DNA from: Desulfurococcales archaeon
GTDB lineage: Archaea > Thermoproteota > Thermoprotei_A > Sulfolobales > Desulfurococcaceae
Reading direction: 5' to 3'
DNA: 9,981 nt
NCBI GenBank assembly: GCA_027064845.1
Contig: JAMOPC010000181.1
Coordinates: 1-9,981 of the forward strand
Shown here: positions 1-5,837 of the stretch, piece by piece
Layout: every line of letters begins with the position of its first letter
Numbering within the stretch: the first letter of the stretch is position 1
Position numbers and translations under genes: made by a program
The notes under the pieces: model-generated
Databases searched by the model: none
Seen by the model: only the letters and a program-made list of their open reading frames with translations
Told to the model about the DNA's origin: nothing

Positions 1-1
1 G

Positions 2-55
2 TTCGTATCTATTGTTGCTGCTTATAGGAAGTATGTGTTTATTAGTAGGCATTAA
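2..55 (+). CDS. Possible 3' end of an upstream gene (truncated by window edge)
   Basis: A short open frame enters from the left edge and ends at a TAA, reading FVSIVAAYRKYVFISRH. The codons (AGG for Arg, GCT, GTT, TAT) match those of the intact genes further on. An overlapping frame (3-140) is also open for 45 codons but is very hydrophobic and T-driven, so the shorter one looks more like real coding sequence. Too little is visible to name a family. If real, it lies co-directional with, and about 100 bases upstream of, the next gene. Confidence 0.25.
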   Translation, partial: FVSIVAAYRKYVFISRH

Positions 56-114
56 TGGCTCTTTCTCTTGGAAGTATTGGAAATATTTGATAAGGTTTTT
101 ATTATTTCGTGTAC

Positions 115-155
115 TATTATATTTTTGCAAGTTCTGATACACAGTATATGTGGTG
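115..155 (+). promoter_or_regulatory. TATA box and ribosome site for the small membrane protein gene
   Basis: ATTATATTT at 116-124 fits an archaeal TATA box; transcription would then begin near 142-148. GGTG at 152-155 is a crenarchaeal-type Shine-Dalgarno with 6 bases to ATG 162. This decides the start: the alternative GTG codons at 150 and 153 are part of the ribosome site itself. Confidence 0.4.
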
Positions 156-161
156 TATGTT

Positions 162-509
162 ATGAGTAGGGATCAGTTAATTGGTTGGGGTCTTTTAGCT
201 GTTTCAGCAGTAGTTATCGTAGTATATGCATGGCTTGTATGGTTTCCTCTATGGGAGGGACTAGACATATTATTGTTAAAGCTTACTGGCACAATAGCTG
301 TTATCGGGGTCTTCGGCATACTTGGATGGATCGGCTACACTTTAGCAACAACCCCACCACCAAAACCCATTGAGGAGATAGAGAAAGAGCTTGAAGAAGA
401 GCTCAAGAAGCTAGAGAAAGAAATGAAAGAAGAGGAAAAGAAGGAGACAGGTGAAGAGAAAAAGAAGTCTGAGGAGAAGAGTGGAGAGGAGTCTAGTAGT
501 GAGAAATAA
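162..509 (+). CDS. Small two-helix membrane protein with long charged C-terminal tail
   Basis: A 115-residue protein of unknown function. Residues 6-28 and about 36-62 are hydrophobic and should form two membrane helices joined by a short loop (PLWEGLD). A proline-rich hinge (TTPPPKP, 63-69) follows, then a tail of about 46 residues made almost only of Glu, Lys and Ser, in a heptad-like pattern at first (IEEIEKELEEEL) and low-complexity at the end. The layout suggests a membrane anchor carrying a solvent-exposed, probably coiled-coil tail; which side of the membrane it faces cannot be told. ATG 162 is chosen because GGTG lies 6 bases before it; a GTG start at 150 would add four residues. It stands alone with its own promoter, followed by a 140-base spacer before the glycosyltransferase. 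The gene is convincing; I do not recognise a named family. Confidence 0.8.
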   Translation: MSRDQLIGWGLLAVSAVVIVVYAWLVWFPLWEGLDILLLKLTGTIAVIGVFGILGWIGYTLATTPPPKPIEEIEKELEEELKKLEKEMKEEEKKETGEEKKKSEEKSGEESSSEK

Positions 510-650
510 TAATTTACTTGGTTAAATTGATGACATGTACTTATTCATTATGTGTATCGTGTTTGGTTAGTAGATATTCTTTTTGGGATAAGTTTTTCTA
601 TTCTATTATGCATCATTTGGAAATAGACGAGTCTATGGTGCAGGAGAGTT

Positions 651-1613
651 TTGCATAGTACTTGTAGAGAATTGTTTGTTAAAACGACTGTTGTAATCCC
701 TACTCTTAACGAGGAAGTGGCTATTGGGAGTGTTCTTGACGAGTTAATAGGTATTGGTTTTCCTCGTGAAAACATATTGATTGTTGATGGTCATAGTACT
801 GATCGTACGGTTGAGATCGCTGAGTCTAGGGGAGTAAGGGTTGTTATGCAAGAGGGTAAGGGTAAAGCAATGGCTGTCAAGACCGCTTTGAAACATATTA
901 ATACTCCTTATGTTTTGTTCATGGATGGTGACTATACATATCCTGCTAAGCACGTATGTGATCTTCTAGCTAAGCTTGAGGAAGGACATGACTATGTTAT
1001 CGGAGCTAGGAGATGGAACAAAGAGTCTCAGGGACCAATATATAGGTTTGGCAACTGGGTTCTTACAAAGTTCTTCAACCTATTATTTGGTACTTCGCTC
1101 ACTGATGTGTTGAGCGGTATGTATGCTTGTAGAACAAGTATTCTTCACGAAATAGATTTCGAGATGAGTCGGTTTAGTGTGGAGTCCGAGATCGCTACAC
1201 ATATGGCTATGACTGGTAGGAGGATCGCTGAGGTACTTATAGATTATCGTAAGAGACTAGGAGAAAAGAAATTGGGAGTTTTCCATGGACTAGACATTGC
1301 TAAGGATATTGTGAGACTTGCTTGGCGCTATAACCCAGCATACCTTATTTTTATGCTCGGAGCACTCTTCCTAATCCCAGGACTAATACTAGGAGGATTC
1401 GTTGCCTATCACTACTTCTTCACAGGGATCAAATACTATGTTAAAGGCCTAATAGCCATAATGCTTGTTGTTGCAGGTTTCGTCTCATTAATACTAGCTG
1501 TCATGGCTATATATACTAAGAGAGTAGAGATCCGCATGCATAGGAAAATCGAAGAACTCAAAGCCATGTTCAAAGAGCTGTCGCAAGAAAAAAGAGCCGA
1601 TAATAAATCCTAA
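651..1613 (+). CDS. Family 2 glycosyltransferase, dolichol-phosphate-sugar synthase type, with two C-terminal membrane helices
   Basis: A 320-residue GT2 (GT-A fold) enzyme. Seen: the nucleotide-sugar domain opens with VVIPTLNEE (14-22), then DGHSTDRT (46-53), GKGKA (69-73), the metal-binding DxD as MDGD (91-94), TDVLSGMYA (151-159) and SVESE (176-180). The family's usual Arg-x-Gly-x-Ser-Lys-Leu loop appears as YRKRLGEKKL (199-208). Two membrane helices follow (about 231-253 and 265-288) and then a basic, helical cytoplasmic tail. Family knowledge: such archaeal enzymes (DPM1/AglD/AglJ-like) move a sugar from a nucleotide donor to dolichyl phosphate, often as the first step of S-layer N-glycosylation or to make a lipid-linked donor. 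The particular sugar cannot be read from the sequence. The start is TTG 651, with GGAG at 643-646 (4 bases away) and GGTG at 637-640; an in-frame TTG at 672 would remove seven residues before the conserved part. It is monocistronic here. Confidence 0.92.
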   Translation: MHSTCRELFVKTTVVIPTLNEEVAIGSVLDELIGIGFPRENILIVDGHSTDRTVEIAESRGVRVVMQEGKGKAMAVKTALKHINTPYVLFMDGDYTYPAKHVCDLLAKLEEGHDYVIGARRWNKESQGPIYRFGNWVLTKFFNLLFGTSLTDVLSGMYACRTSILHEIDFEMSRFSVESEIATHMAMTGRRIAEVLIDYRKRLGEKKLGVFHGLDIAKDIVRLAWRYNPAYLIFMLGALFLIPGLILGGFVAYHYFFTGIKYYVKGLIAIMLVVAGFVSLILAVMAIYTKRVEIRMHRKIEELKAMFKELSQEKRADNKS

Positions 1614-1665
1614 ATTTATTAATATGTTGCACTAGATGTCCCTTTTCTTTGAAATACTACTATAA

Positions 1666-1776
1666 TTATTTCAACATCTCATCTATAAAGTACTCTGGAT
1701 CTCTTATGTAAGAGACAAGCTGACACAAGCAATGTTTTCTCCAACTCCTTTTCTTCTTAGTATAATATAAGGGCTT
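1666..1776 (-). pseudogene. Possible 3' remnant of an unknown gene
   Basis: On the - strand a frame of 36 codons without an ATG near its beginning ends in TAA. Its last part, QLVSYIRDPEYFIDEMLK, has the look of a genuine amphipathic protein end and uses typical codons (AGA, GAT, GAG, TAC). Upstream it meets a stop and then AT-rich sequence with no continuation that I can find in the other frames. It may be the tail of a gene that has otherwise been lost, or a chance open frame in AT-rich DNA. I do not recognise a family. Confidence 0.18.
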
Positions 1777-1868
1777 TTACAAAGAAATTGTTAATTTTGT
1801 GGATTAATGTAAACAATGTAGATCGCATCGTTGAAACTATAAGTACATTCATTTTGTAATTAAGTACC

Positions 1869-1915
1869 ATATATAAGACTTAAGTATCTAAACAAAAATA
1901 GGTGAAGCTATTATG
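1869..1915 (+). promoter_or_regulatory. Orphan promoter, ribosome site and start codon
   Basis: CATATATAAG (1869-1878) is a good archaeal TATA box; transcription would start near 1897-1901. GGTGA (1901-1905) is a textbook crenarchaeal ribosome site and ATG 1913 follows 7 bases later. The frame ends after eight codons (MKFFYIRN, TAG at 1937-1939). Either the body of a gene has been lost, or this is a leader peptide placed about 95 bases before the membrane protein gene at 2033. Confidence 0.4.
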
Positions 1916-2032
1916 AAATTTTTCTATATTAGAAATTAGAGATAAATAAAGCCATAGCATTTGTAATAATAAATATAGTTAAATACATAAACATGCAATA
2001 AGGAGATAAGGCTTGAATAGAGATGTTCAATT

Positions 2033-2572
2033 TTGCCTGATCTCCTTGCACATTATGCTATAAGTTATTTGATTGCTAGTCGTGTAGTAAAGCCTAAGTA
2101 TGCTTTAGTAATTGCAATAGCTGGTATTTTGCCTGATATTGATGCTTTGTTAAGAGTTCATAGATGGATCACTCATAGCCTAGTATTAGTGATCATAGTA
2201 TTACTTGTTTTAGTTTTGTTCTCCAAGCTTACTACTATTAACAGACATACATACCATGTGATCCTGCTGTCTATATTATTGTATGCTCTCCACATAGTTC
2301 TCGACATATTCACTGGCTCAACGCCTATCCTATGGCCTCTGACTATGAGTTCCTATGTCATAACTATGAACATTTGCGGAACAGTAGGAGAAGCAATGAT
2401 CGATGTAAAACCCGAGGTAACAATAATATCTACGCCCAATAACTTTACACAACAACAAGTTTTACAAGGACCAATAGTAACAGATATGGGAGTAATCATA
2501 GCCATCGGTGTCACAGTGACTATTTTCCTAGAACAACTAGAGAATCTGAAGCTAAGGTTTAAGCATCACTGA
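2033..2572 (+). CDS. YdjM/DUF457-type membrane-bound metal-dependent hydrolase-like protein
   Basis: A 179-residue membrane protein with the hallmark residues of the LexA-binding inner-membrane hydrolase-like family (YdjM, DUF457): DLLAH (3-7), LPDIDALL (33-40), HRWITHS (43-49), and LHIVLD (86-91) followed by TGSTPILWPL (94-103). These His and Asp residues are presumed metal ligands near the membrane face. Hydrophobic helices run at about 20-34, 48-64, 76-92 and 152-166. Substrate and role are not established for the family; a lipid or phosphoester hydrolase activity is suspected. The start is TTG 2033; the next in-frame stop upstream is at 2018-2020, so little room exists for another, and only a weak purine run (GAGATG, 2020-2025) precedes it. 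Family members are commonly of this length. The C-terminal third (120-150) is polar and less typical. It is a single gene with a spacer on each side. Confidence 0.8.
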   Translation: MPDLLAHYAISYLIASRVVKPKYALVIAIAGILPDIDALLRVHRWITHSLVLVIIVLLVLVLFSKLTTINRHTYHVILLSILLYALHIVLDIFTGSTPILWPLTMSSYVITMNICGTVGEAMIDVKPEVTIISTPNNFTQQQVLQGPIVTDMGVIIAIGVTVTIFLEQLENLKLRFKHH

Positions 2573-2801
2573 GGGAAGAAGAAGTCTACAAGAAAGCCTA
2601 GCTTCTCATAGAGTGTATAGGTCATTTCTGCTGTGTGTTCTTAGTCTCCCATATAATATGTATGTCGTTAACAGTATTATGCCTCTTAATGTACAGTTAA
2701 TGTTTGCTAAGTATGTTATGTTCAATTCGTTATTAATGATTTTTAGCTATGATGATTAATTATGTTAGTGAATGTATTGTTTACTGTGAACTGGGGAGTA
2801 T

Positions 2802-3452
2802 TTGGGCTTAATAGTTATGTACAGAGGCATAATCTCCATAGTGAGATCAGATACTCATTATGAAGGAACTTTAAAGGCATTAGAGCTTATTGATTCTGAG
2901 ATCCGTGGTGTTGTTTGTGGTAGGTGGAAGTTCTTGATAAAACCCAACTTTGTATCCACAAGTGTGTATTTATCAGCTACTCCCAAGGAGACTGTTGACG
3001 CTATCCTTAACTATTTGTATGAAAACTATGATGCATCCGAGGTATTGATTGCTGAATCTCCTGCAAGTGCTAGAGCTGAGGAAGGCTATAGGAACTATAG
3101 TTATTACGAACTTAGGAAAAAGCACCCTGGATTAGAATTCGGTGTCTATGTATTGAGGCTTCTCCTAGACAAGAGCTTCGTCAAGATATCACCGTGTAGA
3201 GCCAAGACACACAACACAGTAGTAGTGACTCTTTCTATCAAGAACATGGTTATGGGTGGTATTAGGAGAGGATATCAACTAAGTAGTAAGAACAAAACAA
3301 TATTGCCGAAACCGGATCAGAAGGAAAACACATTAACAAACCACTCACTCCGTCACCTTCTGGAAAAACAACAATACTGTCAAAGCAGAACAAAACAGTT
3401 AAAGACACATAACACATGCCCAGAGAAACAAAGAAACATGACAAACAGGTGA
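2802..3452 (+). pseudogene. DUF362 family gene, truncated and probably with an internal deletion
   Basis: The first 155 or so residues carry the DUF362 signature: LIKPNFVS (45-52), a Thr/Glu-rich stretch leading to ETVDAILNYLYE (63-74), VLIAESPA (81-88), and KTHNTVVVTLSIKNMVMGGI (135-154). DUF362 proteins are normally about 300 residues; their function is unsettled, and some carry ferredoxin-like domains. Two defects are visible. Between EFGVY (112-116) and LRLLLDKSF (118-126) the family usually has a longer stretch, so about 25 residues seem to be missing in frame. After GGIRRGYQ (153-159) the family sequence stops and the frame runs through A-rich, Asn/Gln/Lys/Thr-rich DNA to an arbitrary TGA at 3450-3452. 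No other frame resumes the family sequence. The start is TTG 2802, close behind GGGGAG (2793-2798), or ATG 2817, the likelier protein start by homology. I judge it non-functional. Confidence 0.7.
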
Positions 3453-3532
3453 AAGAAGCACAGAAACGTATTAGTTACGAAAAATTTAGAAGAAAGACCA
3501 AAGAGGCGGCGAAAGATAAAAAGCTGGGATAG
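3416..3532 (+). CDS. Doubtful 38-residue Lys/Arg/Glu-rich frame
   Basis: ATG 3416 opens a frame of 38 codons, overlapping the end of the broken DUF362 frame. The product begins MPRETKKHDKQVKEAQKRIS and continues with YEKFRRKTKEAAKDKKLG; nearly all of it could form one charged helix. There is no clear ribosome site before the ATG (AACACATG), although an in-frame GTG at 3449 overlaps AGGTG. The DNA here is so A-rich that open frames with Lys, Glu and Arg are expected by chance. It may be a remnant of a lost gene. No family is recognised. Confidence 0.18.
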   Translation: MPRETKKHDKQVKEAQKRISYEKFRRKTKEAAKDKKLG

Positions 3533-3663
3533 AAGGAGTTTTATACTTCTGCCAATCGAGGCAACTGAAATGCAGTGAAGAAGCAAATTCTAGTTTTTCA
3601 ATATTCACGAAGTCTAGTTAATAGGCGCGACTACACTCTTTCCCCTTAAGCTTCCATATCAAT

Positions 3664-3699
3664 TTGGACTTACTTATATATAAAGTCTGTAAAATCCAA
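3664..3699 (+). promoter_or_regulatory. Strong TATA box inside an inverted repeat
   Basis: CTTATATATAAAG (3673-3685) is close to the ideal archaeal TATA element. It is flanked by the inverted halves GACTT (3667-3671) and AAGTC (3683-3687), and further out by TTGGA (3664-3668) and TCCAA (3695-3699). The arrangement would let a dimeric repressor cover the TATA box. The first frame downstream is the decayed one starting near 3753; the ribbon-helix-helix-like gene at 3946 could be read from the same promoter. That this is an operator for that protein is my inference only. Confidence 0.4.
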
Positions 3700-3752
3700 G
3701 TAGGCAGATCCGGAAAATCATGATATCAACATTTTATGAATAATTAAAGCTC

Positions 3753-3929
3753 GTGTTGAAGACCCGTAAAAGTTCACGGGCCGGGTTACATACCATGTAC
3801 TTAGGGCTTCTCTGTGATATCGCTCAGGACGTATACTATGAGCTGGTAGCGTAATAGACCAATATTGCGACCTTGCAGATTAAATCAGTAAAGTGTGTGA
3901 CCAAGCCTGTGGCAGTGCCCTGTGAGTAG
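3753..3929 (+). pseudogene. Decayed frame upstream of the ribbon-helix-helix-like gene
   Basis: GTG 3753 opens a frame of 33 codons that includes MYLGLLCDIAQDVYYELVA and stops at two adjacent stop codons (3852-3857). The same frame then continues open to 3926 with TNIATLQIKSVKCV and more, before a TAG. The amphipathic first part and the coherent continuation suggest a small gene broken by point mutations rather than random sequence. It sits between the promoter at 3664-3699 and the gene at 3946 on the same strand. I do not recognise a family, and a chance frame remains possible. Confidence 0.25.
3762..3786 (+). other. Alternative hairpins (CCCGT/ACGGG and ACCCG/CGGGT)
   Basis: CCCGT (3763-3767) pairs with ACGGG (3776-3780) around an 8-base loop. 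The overlapping ACCCG (3762-3766) can pair instead with CGGGT (3782-3786). The G+C-rich stems stand out in an AT-rich neighbourhood, about 80-100 bases after the TATA box at 3673, so they would lie in the leader of any transcript from it. No T-run follows, so this is not a classic terminator. Confidence 0.3.
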
Positions 3930-3945
3930 CATTTAGGTGCCAACA

Positions 3946-4358
3946 ATGAGCTGGTATAAACCACCCATGGAACCAGTTGAAGCAAGAGAACATGCTATTA
4001 CTAAGAGTAGGAAGAGAAGTAGTTCCAAAAACTGGAGAAATATCAAGGTGAAGAAGTCAACGTACGACCTAATCGCTAAATTATCAAAGATGTTGGGGCT
4101 GAGCAAGCACAAGGTTGTTGACACGATGATGTTGGTGTCCATACTACTAATATCGGAGAAGATCATCATGAGCCAAGACAATGTCGACGAAATTCTAGCC
4201 CAGTACGTGGAGAGATACGATTACGATGAAGAAACAAACCACGCATCAGCAAAATTAAACCCGATCTGCGTACTGAAGAAAGTTCTACTGCTATTCTACC
4301 GCTGGCACAAACTCTCGAAAACCTCATCCAAAACATAGGGGATCTAGTCCTATCTTAA
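3946..4358 (+). pseudogene. Ribbon-helix-helix-like small protein gene with a probable frameshift near its 3' end
   Basis: ATG 3946 follows AGGTG (3935-3939) by 6 bases, a good ribosome site; GTG 3937 is part of that site. Residues 1-30 are basic and polar. Then NIKVKKSTYDLIAKLSKML (32-50) and GLSKHKVVDTMMLVS (51-65) give strand-helix-turn-helix, the order of a ribbon-helix-helix DNA-binding protein such as CopG-type regulators. The reading frame as it stands ends at 4338 with a tail that looks unnatural (LLLFYRWHKLSKTSSKT). In another frame, open from 4230, the DNA reads KPDLRTEESSTAILPLAQTL and then ENLIQNIGDLVLS, ending at TAA 4356-4358, which is a convincing amphipathic end. A one- or two-base indel between about 4230 and 4258 would join them. 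So the gene is probably broken, or makes a protein with an altered tail. It lies among other decayed genes. The family assignment is by pattern only. Confidence 0.5.
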
Positions 4359-4359
4359 T

Positions 4360-4367
4360 CTTTTTCC
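4360..4367 (+). terminator. T-rich run after the ribbon-helix-helix-like gene
   Basis: CTTTTTCC follows directly on the alternative-frame stop at 4356-4358. Archaeal termination often uses such T-tracts without a hairpin. Its position just after 4358 agrees with that being the original end of the gene. Confidence 0.3.
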
Positions 4368-4481
4368 ATGGGCATCGGGTGCTAGAAAGCGATCAGGATA
4401 AAGGACGATGTTCAACCATTTATCCATCAACGAGACTACATAAGGATGATCAGATGGTTTTGAGAAACTGTAGCGAGTGCT

Positions 4482-4517
4482 AGTATATTAACATACTCGT
4501 TGAGACACGTGAAGGTG
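4482..4517 (+). promoter_or_regulatory. TATA box and ribosome site of the dead phosphoesterase gene
   Basis: AGTATATTA (4482-4490) is a plausible TATA box about 35 bases before the start region. GAAGGTGG (4511-4518) is the ribosome site. The signals appear preserved although the gene behind them is wrecked. Confidence 0.35.
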
Positions 4518-5234
4518 GTGTAAATAAAGGTTGTTATCAGCGATCTACGATATGATAAGCATGTCTTCAGGGATGTTGAAGGGATGTTGACGAGTCTAAG
4601 GCATGGAAATGACTACTAAGCGTAGCTGACTGCCATGGGCTGGATCTGCTGATATCGCTCGGGAACTGAGACGAAGCCGTTAATCCTGTGGAGCTCCACG
4701 GTCTATTGCGAAGGGTTAGGGTTTGGGGCATATACGGTAACCATAATAACCTACATGCACTAAAGCATATGCACAACATCCCGGCAAAGATAAACTTGTT
4801 CTGATGAGGAATAGCGTGTTCAAAGTATTTGCCGAGCTATAGTTTGATGCCATCAACGACATCGTCGCCCTTAAGAGAAAAGAAATGAAGGGCAATACCA
4901 GAAAGAGCCCAAAGGAATACGTAGAGTACAACAAGAAACTAAGCGGTAAAGTAGATGTTTTGTTACTACACGACCCGCCATACATAGATGTCGAGAAGTA
5001 TAGAGGTAAGATAGCATAGGATAAAGGAACAGCAGCTGTAGGCATAGCTGTTTTCAAAGGCAAAAACCTAAGATAGTGTTCCTCGACCACCTACACCTAT
5101 CACCATACACTACACAGATTCAGATACGGAACACTCTACATACACATAGACATCTCACAGATACATGGATGCTACGCAATTTTCCGCCCTACAACATGAG
5201 GATAGAGATTTGGATCGACGCAAAGGCCTTTTGA
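4518..5234 (+). pseudogene. Metallophosphoesterase (calcineurin-like), heavily disrupted pseudogene
   Basis: Reading across frames restores a protein of about 235 residues. In order: VVISDLRYDKHVF (from 4530; the family's Asp-x-His is Asp-x-Arg); a frameshift near 4610-4621; VADCHGLDLLISLGN (4622-4666), then TGA at 4667, probably once TGG; RVRVWGIYGNHNNLHALKHM (the GNH-D/E motif reads GNHN, 4736-4747); two TGA codons (4802-4807) and a frameshift; TAG at 4840; KRKEMKGNTRKSPKEYVEY and LSGKVDVLLLHDPPYIDVEK (the late catalytic His region); TAG at 5017 in place of Trp; VGIAVFKG; a frameshift at about 5070; IVFLDHLHLSP (the Gly-His-x-His motif reads DHLH, 5085-5096); frameshifts near 5107 and 5190; and an end reading MRIEIWIDAKAF with TGA at 5232-5234. 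If GTG 4518 was the start, codon two is now TAA. At least six stops and four frameshifts make expression impossible. The live enzyme would have been a two-metal phosphodiesterase or phosphatase of unknown substrate. Confidence 0.85.
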
Positions 5235-5307
5235 ATTCTTGAAGCCAAGGACATGATTACAACATGAAAATACATGTTCTATTGTTTACAGTAAGAAGCT
5301 AAAACAA

Positions 5308-5469
5308 TCACTTCATCGAAGGAAGGTTGTCATTGGGTGCTGGAATTGAGAGTTCTTTACTAATATTTAACGTAGCATCAGAATAATCCTGCATTTCCTG
5401 TTTTACCCTAAGCAAATATTGCTCTAGGCTAGAAGCTACGAAAACAGTTATTTGATGTAGAATACGTTT
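5308..5469 (-). pseudogene. Possible small decayed gene on the - strand
   Basis: A frame of 53 codons on the - strand lacks ATG at its beginning but looks protein-like: ITVFVASSLEQYLLRVKQEM, then QDYSDATLNISKELSIPAP, ending NDNLPSMK with TGA at 5310-5308. A TATA-like CTATAAAAAC lies at its head (5474-5465), so a transcript would start near 5445, close to an ATA codon where a lost ATG could have been. In-frame alternatives are TTG 5415 and ATG 5394. No clear ribosome site is present. It points away from the + strand gene at 5547. No family is recognised. Confidence 0.25.
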
Positions 5470-5492
5470 TTATAGAGCCTTGGATTATAAAG
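5465..5492. promoter_or_regulatory. Back-to-back TATA-like elements
   Basis: On the - strand CTATAAAAAC (5474-5465) and on the + strand TTATAAAG (5485-5492) lie 10 bases apart, pointing at the small frames on either side (5308-5469 on -, 5547-5729 on +). This could be a small divergent promoter region. AT-rich DNA produces such matches easily. Confidence 0.25.
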
Positions 5493-5546
5493 AAGCTTCT
5501 ATCCGCAAAAAGTCTATGGTGTGCCTATACACTTAGATAGATAAAT

Positions 5547-5729
5547 ATGCTAGAGGCAAATCTTGGGAATGAAGGGGTAATTGCTAGAATAGAACGTCAG
5601 TATAGGAAGGTAGCTAGGGAAACTACTTTATCAGTGGACTATGCAAAAGTTACGGATTGCCAAAGTGCTAGAGCATATAAAGTATCAAGCAATGAGATTG
5701 TAGTTATATTCCTGAAAGACGAGGACTAG
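5547..5729 (+). CDS. Small unknown protein (60 residues)
   Basis: ATG 5547 opens a frame of 60 codons with native-looking codon use. The first part, MLEANLGNEGVIARIERQYR, continues as a basic helix, followed by SVDYAKVT, SARAYKVSS and NEIVVIFLKDED, which read like two or three beta strands with an acidic end. An alpha-then-beta layout of this size fits a small stand-alone domain or the end of a larger lost protein. A TATA-like TTATAAAG lies at 5485-5492, which would give a leader of about 30 bases; no good ribosome site is visible in TAGATAGATAAATATG. No membrane segment or metal motif is seen, and I do not recognise the family. Its neighbours are all decayed, so it may itself be a relic. Confidence 0.4.
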   Translation: MLEANLGNEGVIARIERQYRKVARETTLSVDYAKVTDCQSARAYKVSSNEIVVIFLKDED

Positions 5730-5837
5730 ACCTGTACGAAATCCATTACTGGCATGGAGCAAAAAGTATTACTATATTTCTTGATTTCTACCTACTTCGT
5801 TTAGTAACTTAACTAAAGTTTTGTAGCTGTAAGCGAT
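5730..5837. other. Intergenic, nothing recognisable
   Basis: A short spacer between the 60-residue frame and the next decayed frame. One + strand frame stays open to 5808 (DLYEIHYWHGAKSITIFLDF), overlapping the end of the preceding gene, but it has no start and no recognised family. Confidence 0.3.

Larger units (their letters stand above)
1614..2032. other. AT-rich intergenic spacer with relic signals
   Basis: About 420 bases without a convincing gene. It begins with a pyrimidine-rich run after the glycosyltransferase stop (CCCTTTTCTTT, 1640-1650) that could serve as a terminator. It then holds a short frame on the - strand (1666-1776), an orphan promoter with ribosome site and start codon (1869-1915), and an A/T-rich stretch (1941-1990) with TATA-like sequence at 1965-1976 that may be the promoter for the downstream membrane protein. 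A single TTGAAAC at about 1832 recalls the end of archaeal CRISPR repeats, but it occurs alone. Confidence 0.5.

Noticed and set aside
1820..1840. GATCGCATCGTTGAAAC, which resembles the 3' end of an archaeal CRISPR repeat
   Set aside because: It occurs once; no second copy at spacer distance is present in the window.
2613..2759. A + strand frame of 48 codons from GTG between the YdjM-like and DUF362 genes
   Set aside because: Rich in hydrophobic residues and Met, as expected from T-rich spacer DNA. It has no ribosome site or TATA box and no recognisable motif.
3290..3400. Two similar segments (ACAATATTGCC near 3297 and ACAATACTGTC near 3370)
   Set aside because: The similarity is partial and sits in A-rich low-complexity DNA, where such matches are common. 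The offset is not a multiple of three and no repeat unit can be defined.
3750..3800. Possible tRNA 3' half, suggested by G+C-rich stems and GTTCACGGG
   Set aside because: No anticodon arm, D-arm or acceptor pairing can be drawn around it; the stems are simple local hairpins.
3838..3956. Direct repeat ATGAGCTGGTA at 3838-3848 and 3946-3956
   Set aside because: An 11-base repeat is expected several times by chance in 10 kb, and the flanking bases do not match.
4567..5090. Long open frames on the - strand across the dead phosphoesterase
   Set aside because: They are the antisense of the phosphoesterase relic. The + strand reading carries family motifs and the - strand reading carries none.
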